A stretch of 35,604 nucleotides of DNA. It comes from an uncultured Veillonellaceae bacterium (GTDB lineage Bacteria; Bacillota; Negativicutes; Selenomonadales; Selenomonadaceae). Below the pieces are notes generated by a model. The model was not told where the DNA came from and made no database searches. It worked only from the letters and a program-made list of their open reading frames with translations. The translations under genes and the position numbers were made by a program. This document shows, piece after piece, positions 7,522-16,626 of this stretch (position 1 is its first letter; each line of letters opens with the position of its first letter). The stretch covers positions 1 to 35,604 of the forward strand of contig CADCIX010000042.1 in the NCBI GenBank assembly GCA_902801565.1. Direction: 5' to 3'.

Positions 7522-7551
7522 CTTACGGAGGTATTGAAATGCGGCTATAAT
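7522..7551 (+). promoter_or_regulatory. candidate promoter of the ABC importer operon
   Basis: TATAAT at 7546-7551 is a consensus -10, about 40 bases before the first start codon. The matching -35 is weak (CTTACG at 7522-7527, 18-base spacer), so an activator or the upstream double palindrome may matter for expression. Confidence 0.5.
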
Positions 7552-7591
7552 GTGAAATATGGACGAGACGGGGACTGTATAGGAGGAAGAC

Positions 7592-8533
7592 ATGAATTAT
7601 GCCGCAAGACGGCTGTTGCAGCTGATTCCCATTCTGTTTGGGATTACCTTTCTTTCTTTCTTGCTCATGTATATGGCCGGCAGTGATGCCGTGACGGAAA
7701 TGTACACGAACCGCGGCGTGGAGGTGGCACAGGAGATCATCGATGCGCGGCGGGCGGAGCTGGGGCTCGACCTGCCCTTTTGGGAGCAGTATCTCCGCTG
7801 GCTGTGGGGGATGCTTCATGGGGACATGGGCATGAGCTATGTCACGGGGGAGCCGGTCTTTGAGGCCTTCCTGCGGAAACTGCCGGCCACATTACTTCTG
7901 GCCGTTTCGGTGGTGATGCTGACCGTGGTCATCTCGATTCCCTGCGGTATTGCGGCCGCTATTCACAGGGACAAGGCCATCGATCTTTTCCTGCGGTTTG
8001 GCAGCTTTATAGGAAATGCCATGCCGAATTTCTTCGTGGCCATGCTTTTGATGCAGTTCCTGGGCATTCAGATGGGAGTGCTGCCGGTCATCTCCGGCGG
8101 CATGGATGGGGTGAGCGCCATCATGCCCACCCTGACACTGGCCATTGCCATGTCGGCCAAGTACCTGCGGCAGGTGCGCTCCACGGTGCTGGAGGAACTG
8201 AACAAGGAATATGTGATGGGAGCCAGGGCCAGAGGTGTCAGCGAGCGGGTGATCCTCTGGAAGAATGTCATGAAGGCCTCCCTGCTGACGATCATGACAT
8301 TGCTGGCGCTTTCCATCGGCAGTCTGCTGGGGGGCACGGCCATCATTGAGAGTATTTTCATGTGGGACGGCGTGGGCAAGCTGGCAGTGGATGCCATCAA
8401 CATGCGGGACTATCCATTGATCCAGGCCTATGTCATGTGGATGGCGATCATCTATGTCATGGTCAATCTGGCAGCGGATTTATTGTATCATCATCTGGAT
8501 CCACGAATCAGGTTGGGAGTGAGCCGAAGTTGA
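7592..8533 (+). CDS. nickel/peptide-type ABC transporter permease (DppB/NikB-like)
   Basis: This 313-residue inner-membrane permease begins MNYAARRLLQLIPILFGITF, the usual N-terminal signature of the DppB/OppB/NikB group. About six transmembrane segments follow. The cytoplasmic EAA loop that docks to the ATPase is EYVMGARARGVSERVILWKN. The extracellular stretch after TM1 contains the family's RAELGLDLPFWEQYLRWL segment. The start follows TAGGAGGAAGAC. It is the first gene of a tightly packed operon, and its TGA overlaps the TTG start of the second permease. Sequence alone does not separate nickel, metallophore and peptide import. Confidence 0.93.
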   Translation: MNYAARRLLQLIPILFGITFLSFLLMYMAGSDAVTEMYTNRGVEVAQEIIDARRAELGLDLPFWEQYLRWLWGMLHGDMGMSYVTGEPVFEAFLRKLPATLLLAVSVVMLTVVISIPCGIAAAIHRDKAIDLFLRFGSFIGNAMPNFFVAMLLMQFLGIQMGVLPVISGGMDGVSAIMPTLTLAIAMSAKYLRQVRSTVLEELNKEYVMGARARGVSERVILWKNVMKASLLTIMTLLALSIGSLLGGTAIIESIFMWDGVGKLAVDAINMRDYPLIQAYVMWMAIIYVMVNLAADLLYHHLDPRIRLGVSRS

Positions 8534-9378
8534 GCGAAGTTACGGTACGGGTACAGAAGGTGAGAACAGCCTCCCTGAAGAGAAAGCTCATTTTCTTTGG
8601 TGCGCTGGCGGGCTTGCTGGTGGCGGCATCTTTTTTCAGCAGCTATTTGTGCCCATGGGACCCTTATGAGCAAAATCTGGCCCTGGCAAAGGCCGCGCCC
8701 TCGGCGGATCATCTGCTGGGGACAGACCGCTATGGCAGGGACATGCTGTCCCGGGTCATTGCGGGAAGTTATACCAGCATCCTTTCCACCTTGTTGCTGG
8801 TGGCTTTTATTTCGGTGTTCGGCAGCATAGCAGGAATCTTTTGCGCATGGTCGGGGAAAAGGCTGGATACGCTCGTGATGCGTCTGGCGGATATGTTCCT
8901 GGCCTTTCCCGGACTGGTCTTTGCGCTGGCGGTGGCAGCGGTTCTGGGGGGCGGCGTGCAGAATGCCATCTTTGCCCTTGCGGCCATCAGCTGGCCGAAG
9001 TATGCCCGGCTGGCGCGCAGCCAGACACTGGCCCAGCAGGAGCTTCCCTACATGCAGGCTGCCAGGATGGCAGGGTGTGGCACTCTGGGGCTGATCCGTC
9101 GCCATGTGGTGCCGAACATCGCAGGCCCCATCCTTGTTACGGCCATGCTGGACATCGGCACGATGATGATGGAACTGGCGGGGCTGTCCTTTCTCGGCCT
9201 TGGCGCCAAGCCCCCCATACCAGAGTGGGGCAGCATGATGAGCGATACCCGGAACCTGTTGGCTACCCATCCCTGGGTGACGCTGGCCCCGGGATTTGCC
9301 ATTTTTGTTTCCGTCATGATTTTCAATCTGCTGGGGGACACGGTTCGCGACTGGCTGGATCCGAAGAACAGGAGGTAG
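8530..9378 (+). CDS. nickel/peptide-type ABC transporter permease (DppC/NikC-like)
   Basis: The second permease has 282 residues from a TTG that overlaps the preceding stop codon (TTGA), implying translational coupling; no ATG fits the family's usual N-terminus. TM1 is KLIFFGALAGLLVAASFF. The conserved segment DHLLGTDRYGRDMLSRVIAG typical of DppC/OppC follows, and the EAA loop reads MQAARMAGCGTLGLIRRHVV. The C-terminal LLGDTVRDWLDPKNRR is the standard family ending. It pairs with the DppB-like protein to form the membrane channel. Confidence 0.93.
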   Translation: MSEVTVRVQKVRTASLKRKLIFFGALAGLLVAASFFSSYLCPWDPYEQNLALAKAAPSADHLLGTDRYGRDMLSRVIAGSYTSILSTLLLVAFISVFGSIAGIFCAWSGKRLDTLVMRLADMFLAFPGLVFALAVAAVLGGGVQNAIFALAAISWPKYARLARSQTLAQQELPYMQAARMAGCGTLGLIRRHVVPNIAGPILVTAMLDIGTMMMELAGLSFLGLGAKPPIPEWGSMMSDTRNLLATHPWVTLAPGFAIFVSVMIFNLLGDTVRDWLDPKNRR

Positions 9379-9380
9379 AC

Positions 9381-10160
9381 ATGGGAGAAATCCTTCGTTA
9401 CGACCATGTGGATGTCAGCTACAACGGCCTATGCATGGTCCACGATGTCAGCTTTGCCGTGCAGGCAGGGGAAATCCTCGGCATTGCCGGGGAAAGCGGC
9501 AGCGGCAAGTCCACGCTGCTTCGGGCAGCCATGGGACTCCTGGGTAGGGACGGCATGGTCACCCGCGGCGATATCTGGTACGGGGGGAGGTCCCTGCCGG
9601 ATCTTTCCTCCGGGGAGATGCGTCGCATCAGCGGCTCGGAAATCGGCATGATTTTCCAGCTGGCGGGCAGTTCCTTTTGCGCCATCCGCACCGTGGGAGT
9701 CCAACTCTTTGAGATGATGCAGGCCCATGGAATGGAGGACAGGAAGCTCTTTGAGGAGCAGGCACGGGAGCTCTTTGCCCGCTTTGGCTTTCCGGATCCC
9801 CAAAGGATACTGGACAGCTATCCTTTCCAGTTGTCGGGAGGGATGCAGCAGCGGGTGGGGGTGGCTGCGGCGATGTTGCTGAGGCCAAAGATCCTGCTGG
9901 CCGATGAGCCCACCTCGGCACTGGATGTCACGGTGCAGAAGCAGGTCATCGAGGAGATGCTTCTGGTTCGGGAGATGTTCGGCACGGCAATCCTTCTGGT
10001 TACCCACAATATGGGGGTGATCCGCGCCATGGCGGACAAATTGCTGGTGATGCGTGACGGGCGGATGGTGGAATATGGCGAGGCAGGGGAGGTCCTGGAA
10101 CATCCCCAGGCCCCCTATACGAAGCAGCTTCTGGCAGCGGTGCCCAGGCTTAGGAGGTGA
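9381..10160 (+). CDS. ABC transporter ATPase (DppD/NikD-like)
   Basis: This is a 259-residue ABC ATPase. The Walker A is GESGSGKS, the Q-loop begins IFQLAGSSF, the signature is LSGGMQQRV, and Walker B and the D-loop are LLADEPTSALD, with the switch His in THNMGV. It lacks the C-terminal oligopeptide extension with cysteines found in many OppD/DppD proteins and is closer to NikD in length. The ATG is only 2 bases after the preceding stop codon and is served by AGGAGG inside that gene's end. Its partner ATPase follows at once, so the importer probably uses a heterodimeric motor. Confidence 0.92.
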   Translation: MGEILRYDHVDVSYNGLCMVHDVSFAVQAGEILGIAGESGSGKSTLLRAAMGLLGRDGMVTRGDIWYGGRSLPDLSSGEMRRISGSEIGMIFQLAGSSFCAIRTVGVQLFEMMQAHGMEDRKLFEEQARELFARFGFPDPQRILDSYPFQLSGGMQQRVGVAAAMLLRPKILLADEPTSALDVTVQKQVIEEMLLVREMFGTAILLVTHNMGVIRAMADKLLVMRDGRMVEYGEAGEVLEHPQAPYTKQLLAAVPRLRR

Positions 10161-10164
10161 AAGG

Positions 10165-10923
10165 ATGGCACCGGTATTGCAGGTGGAACATCTCAAAAAA
10201 ATATTTTTCTCCGATGCCGGGGAAGAACTGACGGCGGTGAATGATGTCAGCTTTGCGGTTCATGCGGGGGAAAAGGTGGCCATCATCGGCGAGAGCGGCA
10301 GCGGCAAGACCACGGTTGCCAGGCTGGTGACCCGTCTGTCCGATGTGACGGAGGGCAGGATTGTCCTGATGGGGAAGGATATCACCCGGGCATCGGGCAG
10401 GAAACTGCGGGGTGCCTATGCCAATATGCAGATGGTCTTCCAGTCTCCGGCCGAAAGCTTTGACCCGCGCTGCACACTGGGGGACGGGATTGCTGAGTGC
10501 CTGCGGAACTTCGGGCGTTCCCGGAAGGAAGCGGAGCAGGAGACACTGCGGCTTCTTCGGGTTTGCGGCCTTGCCGCCGATTTTGCCGGGCGTTATCCCC
10601 ATGAGGCCAGCGGAGGTCAGTGCCAGAGGGCGGCCATCGCACGTGCCATTGCACTGAAGCCGAAATTGCTGATCCTCGACGAGGCAACCTCGGCGCTGGA
10701 TGTGACGGTACAGGCTGAAATTCTGGCCTTGCTGACGCAGCTGCAGAGGGAATTTTCCCTGGCATACCTGTTCATCTGCCATGACATTGCCCTGGTGCAG
10801 GATTTTTGCGACCGTGTCCTGGTCATGCATGAGGGCAGGGTGGTGGAGGAGGGTGCTTCCGAAGAGGTGATACGAAGGCCAAAACAGGCCTATACCAAGC
10901 GATTAATTGACAGTGTACTTTAG
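10165..10923 (+). CDS. ABC transporter ATPase (DppF/NikE-like)
   Basis: The second ATPase has 252 residues. It shows Walker A GESGSGKT, a Q-loop in VFQSPAESFDPR, signature ASGGQCQRAAIARAI and Walker B LLILDEATSALD. The phrase SPAESFDPR is the characteristic Q-loop of OppF/DppF/NikE proteins. The signature motif starts with Ala rather than Leu, a mild deviation. AGGAGG overlaps the previous stop region, and the start is 4 bases after that stop codon. With the DppD-like subunit it should drive ATP-dependent import through the two permeases. Confidence 0.92.
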   Translation: MAPVLQVEHLKKIFFSDAGEELTAVNDVSFAVHAGEKVAIIGESGSGKTTVARLVTRLSDVTEGRIVLMGKDITRASGRKLRGAYANMQMVFQSPAESFDPRCTLGDGIAECLRNFGRSRKEAEQETLRLLRVCGLAADFAGRYPHEASGGQCQRAAIARAIALKPKLLILDEATSALDVTVQAEILALLTQLQREFSLAYLFICHDIALVQDFCDRVLVMHEGRVVEEGASEEVIRRPKQAYTKRLIDSVL

Positions 10924-10960
10924 AAAGAATCTTTACGAATGGATAAAGGAGGAAGATGAC

Positions 10961-12514
10961 ATGAAATGGAAGAAGCTGGCGGCGCTGGCGCTCAGCGTCG
11001 GACTCTGCTTCGGTGCCCTGACCGGATGCGGAGGAAATCAGACGGCCAGGAATGCCGAGGGCAAGGTGCTGACCATTGGGGATACGACCTTCAACAGTTC
11101 CAATGAGGAGCCCGATGTCAACCCGCACAATGCCTATGCCGGTTGGGCCTGTATCCGCTACGGCGTGGGGGAAACCCTCATCAGGTATTCGGATGACATG
11201 GAGATTCAGCCCTGGCTGGCTGTCAAGTGGGAGCATACAGACGACCTGACCTGGAAGCTCACCCTGCGGGATGACGTGACCTTCTCCAGCGGGCGCAAGA
11301 TGGACGGTGCGGCTGTCAAGCAATGCCTGGAGCATCTTATCGGTGTCCACAAGCGCGCCCGGCAGGATCTGAAGATCGCCTCCATTGAGGCAAACGGGCA
11401 GGAAGTCACCATCAAGACCACCGAGCCGAAACCGGCGCTCCTGAATTATCTGGGGGACCCCTACGGCTGCATCATCGATGTGGATGCGGGCTTTGACAAC
11501 GGCATTGTGGCCGGTACGGGCCCTTACGTGGTGACGGACATGAAGCCCGACGATCATCTCACCCTCAAGAAGAACGAGCATTACTGGGGTGGCACGCCGA
11601 AGCTCGACAAGCTGACCATCCGCACCATCACGGACGGCAATACCCTGGCCAATGCCTTGCAGTCCGGGGAGGTTCAGGCGGCCTATGGCATGGCCTATGA
11701 GAGCTATCCTCTGTTCCGCAATGACAAGTACAGGATTTCCCAGATTTCCACGTCCCGCTGCTTCTTTGGCAAGATGAACTTCGATCCCGACTCGGTCTGC
11801 GCAGACCCGGCGGTGAGGAAGGCCATTTCCATGGGCATCGACAAGGAGAATTTCGTTGCCACGCTTTTGGACGGCAACGGCTATGCGGCCAACGGCGTAT
11901 TCCCTGCCGGTTCTGCCTTCGGCGGGGACAAGGTCAAGGCGGAGAAGTACGATCCCGAGGGCGCCAAGGCCGTTCTGGAACAGGCGGGCTGGGCAGATGC
12001 GGACGGCGACGGCATCCGCGAGAAGGATGGCCGCAAACTGGTGGTCAAATGGCTGACCTATCCCAGCCGCCAGGAGCTGCCACTGCTGGCAGAGTCGGCA
12101 CAGTCCACCCTCAAGGATATCGGCATCGAGGTGGATGTCAACAACACGGCGGATCACAACCAGGTGCTGAAGGACCCGAAGAAGTGGGATGTCTATGCCA
12201 TGGCCAATGTGCAGGCCCCCACAGGGGACCCGGAATACTGGTTCACGGTATTTGCCGTATCCACGGCCACGAAGAACCAGGGCAAATACCAGAATGCAAA
12301 GCTGGATGCCCTGGAGCAGCAGCTCAGCCTTGAATTCGATCCTGCCAGGCGGGCGGAACTTGCCCTGCAGATGCAGCAGATCGTGCTGGACGACCACGCC
12401 TTTGTCTTCTGCTCCTTCCTCAAGATGAGCATGATTTCCAAGGCCAATGTGAAGAACTACACATCCCATGCCTGCGATTACTACCAGGTCACGGCGGATC
12501 TGGATGTGGAATAA
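10961..12514 (+). CDS. solute-binding lipoprotein of the importer (SBP family 5)
   Basis: The 517-residue protein starts at the ATG preceded by AAAGGAGGAAGAT. A lipoprotein signal ends at the lipobox LTGC (Cys23). The mature part is a family 5 extracellular binding protein: EPDVNPHNAYAGWACIRYGV, the conserved DLTWKLTLRDDVTFSSGRKM, VAGTGPYVVTDMKPDDHLTL, NEHYWGGTPKLDKLTI and AVRKAISMGIDKENFV. This family binds peptides, nickel chelates or metallophores; it resembles NikA-type proteins more than large OppA proteins in length. The specific ligand cannot be read. It comes after the ATPases rather than first, so its dose relative to the membrane parts may depend on mRNA processing. Confidence 0.92.
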   Translation: MKWKKLAALALSVGLCFGALTGCGGNQTARNAEGKVLTIGDTTFNSSNEEPDVNPHNAYAGWACIRYGVGETLIRYSDDMEIQPWLAVKWEHTDDLTWKLTLRDDVTFSSGRKMDGAAVKQCLEHLIGVHKRARQDLKIASIEANGQEVTIKTTEPKPALLNYLGDPYGCIIDVDAGFDNGIVAGTGPYVVTDMKPDDHLTLKKNEHYWGGTPKLDKLTIRTITDGNTLANALQSGEVQAAYGMAYESYPLFRNDKYRISQISTSRCFFGKMNFDPDSVCADPAVRKAISMGIDKENFVATLLDGNGYAANGVFPAGSAFGGDKVKAEKYDPEGAKAVLEQAGWADADGDGIREKDGRKLVVKWLTYPSRQELPLLAESAQSTLKDIGIEVDVNNTADHNQVLKDPKKWDVYAMANVQAPTGDPEYWFTVFAVSTATKNQGKYQNAKLDALEQQLSLEFDPARRAELALQMQQIVLDDHAFVFCSFLKMSMISKANVKNYTSHACDYYQVTADLDVE

Positions 12515-12541
12515 GAAGGGAAAGCAAAGGAAGGGAAGCAT

Positions 12542-13294
12542 ATGGAGGCGTTACATAGGGAAATTCAGAACGATGACCGGAAGCTTTTCGGGGCGATTGA
12601 GGGCTACTGGGATGCGCGCAGCCATGAGTTCAGCCAGACACGGCTCAAGGAACTGGCTGGCCCCAGTGCTGCCGCCTGGACAGGCGTTCTGCAGGAGCGG
12701 CTGGGAAAGTTGCCCCGGAAGAGGCTGAGGATTCTCGATGTGGGCACGGGGGCGGGATTTTTTGCCATCCTGCTGGCCAAGCTGGGGTATGAGGTGACGG
12801 GCATAGACATGTCGGGGGACATGCTGCACGAGGCAAAACTCAATGCCCTGGCCTGCGGCGCAGGGGCAAAGTTCCTGAAGATGAATGCCCAGGAACCGGA
12901 TTTCCCGGATGGCACTTTTGATGTGGTGGTCAGCCGCAACCTGACCTGGACCCTGCCCGATGCCATGGAGGCATATCGCCAGTGGAAGCGGGTGCTGAAG
13001 AGCGGGGGACTGCTCATGAACTTCGATTCGGACTATGGAAGGGAGACCTTCTCCCGCAAGGAAGACCAGTCGGATGTCCATGCTAATATCGGCCAGAGCC
13101 TCATTGACGAATGCAACGCCATCAAGGATGCCGTGCGCATCAGTACCCACCGCCGTCCGGCATGGGATGCGGCCTTCCTGAGGGAACTCGGCATGGAGGT
13201 GGAGATTGAGGAGGACATTGCCCCAAGGGTCCACAACGACCCGGCCATGCACTACGATAATATTCCGGTTTTCGCCATTTACGCATACAAATAA
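12542..13294 (+). CDS. class I SAM-dependent methyltransferase
   Basis: The 250-residue cytoplasmic protein has the Rossmann SAM motif ILDVGTGAGFFA (motif I at residues 64-75) with the acidic end of strand 2 at GIDMS (Asp89). Later motifs are FDVVVSRNLTWTLPDAMEAY and RVLKSGGLLMNFDSDYG, the Methyltransf_11 pattern. GGAAGGGAAGCAT precedes the ATG. It lies 27 bases after the binding-protein gene and before the operon's terminator, so it belongs to the importer operon. Its substrate is unknown. The setting suggests action on the imported compound or on a small chelator, but this is inference. Confidence 0.9.
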   Translation: MEALHREIQNDDRKLFGAIEGYWDARSHEFSQTRLKELAGPSAAAWTGVLQERLGKLPRKRLRILDVGTGAGFFAILLAKLGYEVTGIDMSGDMLHEAKLNALACGAGAKFLKMNAQEPDFPDGTFDVVVSRNLTWTLPDAMEAYRQWKRVLKSGGLLMNFDSDYGRETFSRKEDQSDVHANIGQSLIDECNAIKDAVRISTHRRPAWDAAFLRELGMEVEIEEDIAPRVHNDPAMHYDNIPVFAIYAYK

Positions 13295-13300
13295 TACCTG

Positions 13301-13346
13301 CACAAAGCAGCATCATGGAAAAGGTGCTGCTTTGTGGTTTTTCTTC
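13301..13346 (+). terminator. rho-independent terminator of the importer operon
   Basis: CACAAAGCAGCA (13301-13312) pairs perfectly with TGCTGCTTTGTG (13325-13336) around a 12-base loop, followed by GTTTTTCTTC. It ends the six-gene unit just after the methyltransferase stop codon. Confidence 0.9.
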
Positions 13347-13458
13347 AAAGGATTTTATGGAAGGAGAAGTTGGAAGACAGGAAAATTGCTTCTTACCGCG
13401 AATAATAGATACAGGAGTGTAAATTTCTGAATCTACATTGGCGCGAGGGGCGATTTGC

Positions 13459-16400
13459 ATGATACAGAGAACATACGAGGTCCTGATGGAGAATACACAG
13501 GACCTGAGGGAAGGACGGGTGCGGCTGCAGGAAATCGTGCAGAAAATCCGGGAGGAGCCCCTTTATGAGACCGCCAGCAGCATCTATATCAAGGCAGTAC
13601 TGGCGAATGTCACGGAGGAGCAGGCAAGGAACATCACGAACTTTTTGCATGAGAAGCTCCCAGGGGCAGAACTTACGGGAATGTCTCTCACTTTGTTCGC
13701 CCAGAAGAACCAGGACAAGGTCATCCTGCGCCTGAGCTGTTGCTTCTTTCAGTCTGTCAGGGTGGTGACCTTGGAGCAGGTGGGGGCTTCCCAGTGCTAT
13801 GAGACTTCCGGGCGCGCATTGGGCCAGAAGATTGCCGCCATGCAGGATGTAAAGGGCGTGGAAGTCCTTTGCACGGGAGGATTCGTCCTGGATGTCTCGA
13901 AGTTCCTTTGCAGCGTGTCCGAGGGCAATGAGGACATCCCCTTTTTCGGAGCCATTGCCGGAACGTTTGAATCGAAGGAACTGGAGGATGCGAAACGAAA
14001 CATCTTCCATCTCGCTTCCAGAAATATGGGGAATCTTGTGGCCGGCAGGGGAGAAAGCCAGTTCGTGATAGGAAAGCAGTTCTACCGGGAGGGCCTGATC
14101 CTGGTGGTCTTCTGTGGAGAGGATCTGCATCTGCGGGCGGATTATGTTCTCGGCTGGAAGCCTCTGGGACGTGAGCTGGAGGTGACGGAAAGCATCAGTG
14201 CCACCTGCATCTCCCGCATTGACAATATGCCGGCGGCGGATATTTACCGGCGCTATCTGAACGTCCAGACGGATGACAAGTTCCTGTTCAATATCTGCGA
14301 GTTCCCCCTGGTGATTGAGCGCGACGGCTGCCTGATTGCCCGTGTGCCGCCCGGTTATGACCGGAATAAGCGGCTCTATTTCAATGGGGATATCCAGAAG
14401 GGGGAGAAGCTCCGCCTGAGCTACGGGAATTCCCAGGAAATCCTGCGGGAGACATGGCAGGCCAGCGAGGAGATGCGCTATTTCGTCCCGGATGGGGGCC
14501 ATCTCATTGCCTGTGGCAACCGCTCCTTCTTCCTCAAGGAACATGCCGATATCGAGATCAACGATTATCGACGTTTTTGTCCGAGCCTTCTGGTCAGCAA
14601 TGGGCAGGCGGAAATCTACCGCTATAAGGGAAAGGGTGGCGTGCTCAATACTGCCCTGATTGCCGTGGGCATGCGGGAAGGGGAGGTGAAGGAGCGGCCG
14701 AAGACAGTGCAGCTCTGTAATTGCCCCTACAGCGAGCACAGCCAGATCATCCCGCTTTCCACGCGCCTTGCCACCTTCCTCGATGTCACTGCGCAGGATC
14801 TCAAGGAGATGGCGATCAAGGCGGAAAACGCAAGCCTGGCGAAGTCCCAGTTCCTCTCCAACATGAGCCATGAGATCCGCACGCCCATCAATGCCGTTCT
14901 GGGAATGGATGAGATGATTCTTCGGGAGTGCAAGGACAAGACCATTCGGGAGTATGCAGAGAACATCCGCCTTGCCGGCAACAACCTTCTGGGTCTGGTG
15001 AACGACATTCTCGACTTCTCGAAAATCGAGGCGGGGAAGATGGACATCATCCCTGTGGAATACGCCGTGAGCTCCATGCTCAACGATTTGGTGAATATGA
15101 TACGGCGAAGAGCGGAGAAAAAGGGACTGAAGTTCGTGGTGCAGGTATCGGAGAGCATACCTAGCATCCTCTTCGGCGATGAGATCCGCATCAAGCAGGT
15201 CATCACCAATATTCTCACGAATGCCGTAAAGTACACGGAAACGGGAACGGTGACTCTTTTCGTTGACTATGAGCGGCAGGATGAGGAAAACATCCTTTTC
15301 AATGTCAGTGTGCGGGATACGGGCATCGGCATCCGGGAAGAGGATATCGGGAAGCTGTTCCATGCCTTCGAGCGCATCGAAGAAGAGCGCAACCGCGCCA
15401 TCGAGGGGACAGGGTTGGGCATGAACATCACCCAGAGGCTGCTCACCCTCATGGGAAGCCGGCTGGAAGTGTCCAGCATCTACGGCGAAGGCTCTGTCTT
15501 TTCCTTTGCCGTGAAGCAGGAGGTCCGGAACTGGGAGCCCATGGGGAATTTCGAGGATGCCTATCACAGGCTGCTGGCGGAGCGTGAGGAATACAAGGAA
15601 TCCTTCACGGCACCCACGGCGAGAATCCTCGTGGTGGATGATACCGTGATGAATATCACGGTGGTGAAAGGCCTGCTGAAGCAGACCCGTGTGAAGATTG
15701 ACGTGGCGGAGAGCGGCTATGAATGCCTGAACATGGTCACGAAGGAGCATTATGACATCATCTTCCTCGACCATCGGATGCCGGGACTTGATGGCATCGA
15801 GACCTTGCAGCGCATGAGGCATCTGGAGGGGAACCTCAACAGGGAGACCCCCGTCATTTCCCTGACGGCAAATGCCGTGTCCGGAGCGAGAGCCATGTAC
15901 ATCGAGGCAGGTTTCGAGGACTACCTGACAAAGCCCATCCACAGTGCGCAATTGGAGAGCCTGATGGTGAAGTACCTGCCGCCGGAGAAGGTGGTGATGG
16001 GAAGTGCCTCCGATTCTCCCGAGGAGGAGCCGCAAGGCGAGGAGGCGGTCATCCCTCCGTGGCTGATGGATGTGGAAGGAATCGACGTGGAGAAGGGCGT
16101 CCTTTACTGCGGGACCACAGAGACCTATCTTGGCGCATTGACGGTATTTGCCGAGGCAATCCTGCCGGGGGCGGATGAAATCGAGCGGTATTTTGCGGAG
16201 AAGGACTGGAAGAGCTATACGGTGAAGGTCCATGCCCTCAAAAGCACGGCGCGCCTCATTGGCGCAAAGGAATTGTCGGAGCGGGCACGGCGTCTGGAAA
16301 GCGCCGGAAATAACGGCTATCTGGAAGAGATTGCCGTCAATACCCCTGCGCTCCTGACCCTCTATCGGAGCTATGCAGAAAAACTTGCCCCGCTCATCAC

Positions 16401-16626
16401 ATCGAAGGAGAGCGGGGCGGACAAGCCCGCCATTGACGAGGCGGAGCTTAAGGAGGCATTTGAGAGTTTGCGGGAGGTCACGGCGGCCTTTGATTATGAC
16501 AGTCTGAAATTCCTGCTGGATTCCCTGGCAGAGTATCAGCTGCCCGACGATATGAAAGAGAAGTACGAGGCCCTTCGGGAGGCGGCAAGGCAGCCGGACT
16601 GGGAGCGCATAAGGGAACTGCTTTAA
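13459..16626 (+). CDS. FIST-domain hybrid sensor histidine kinase (HisKA-HATPase-REC-Hpt)
   Basis: The ATG at 13459 follows GAGGGG and gives 1055 residues without a clear transmembrane segment, so this looks like a cytoplasmic sensor. Residues about 1-390 form FIST N and C sensory domains (for example IPFFGAIAGTF, FCGEDLHLRADYVLGWKPLG). HisKA has the phosphorylatable His471 in FLSNMSHEIRTPINAV. The ATP-binding domain has NILTNAVKY, DTGIGI and GTGLGMNI. A receiver domain begins ILVVDD with phospho-acceptor Asp771 in IIFLDHRMPGLDG. A C-terminal Hpt domain has His925 in VHALKSTARLIGA. A full phosphorelay is thus present on one chain, but no output regulator gene is adjacent. Its stop codon overlaps that of the convergent clpX-like gene. 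Confidence 0.93.
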   Translation: MIQRTYEVLMENTQDLREGRVRLQEIVQKIREEPLYETASSIYIKAVLANVTEEQARNITNFLHEKLPGAELTGMSLTLFAQKNQDKVILRLSCCFFQSVRVVTLEQVGASQCYETSGRALGQKIAAMQDVKGVEVLCTGGFVLDVSKFLCSVSEGNEDIPFFGAIAGTFESKELEDAKRNIFHLASRNMGNLVAGRGESQFVIGKQFYREGLILVVFCGEDLHLRADYVLGWKPLGRELEVTESISATCISRIDNMPAADIYRRYLNVQTDDKFLFNICEFPLVIERDGCLIARVPPGYDRNKRLYFNGDIQKGEKLRLSYGNSQEILRETWQASEEMRYFVPDGGHLIACGNRSFFLKEHADIEINDYRRFCPSLLVSNGQAEIYRYKGKGGVLNTALIAVGMREGEVKERPKTVQLCNCPYSEHSQIIPLSTRLATFLDVTAQDLKEMAIKAENASLAKSQFLSNMSHEIRTPINAVLGMDEMILRECKDKTIREYAENIRLAGNNLLGLVNDILDFSKIEAGKMDIIPVEYAVSSMLNDLVNMIRRRAEKKGLKFVVQVSESIPSILFGDEIRIKQVITNILTNAVKYTETGTVTLFVDYERQDEENILFNVSVRDTGIGIREEDIGKLFHAFERIEEERNRAIEGTGLGMNITQRLLTLMGSRLEVSSIYGEGSVFSFAVKQEVRNWEPMGNFEDAYHRLLAEREEYKESFTAPTARILVVDDTVMNITVVKGLLKQTRVKIDVAESGYECLNMVTKEHYDIIFLDHRMPGLDGIETLQRMRHLEGNLNRETPVISLTANAVSGARAMYIEAGFEDYLTKPIHSAQLESLMVKYLPPEKVVMGSASDSPEEEPQGEEAVIPPWLMDVEGIDVEKGVLYCGTTETYLGALTVFAEAILPGADEIERYFAEKDWKSYTVKVHALKSTARLIGAKELSERARRLESAGNNGYLEEIAVNTPALLTLYRSYAEKLAPLITSKESGADKPAIDEAELKEAFESLREVTAAFDYDSLKFLLDSLAEYQLPDDMKEKYEALREAARQPDWERIRELL

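Noticed and set aside
10823..12541. A 572-codon minus-strand frame opposite the binding-protein gene
   Set aside because: It has no ribosome site or domain; the plus-strand lipoprotein is unambiguous.
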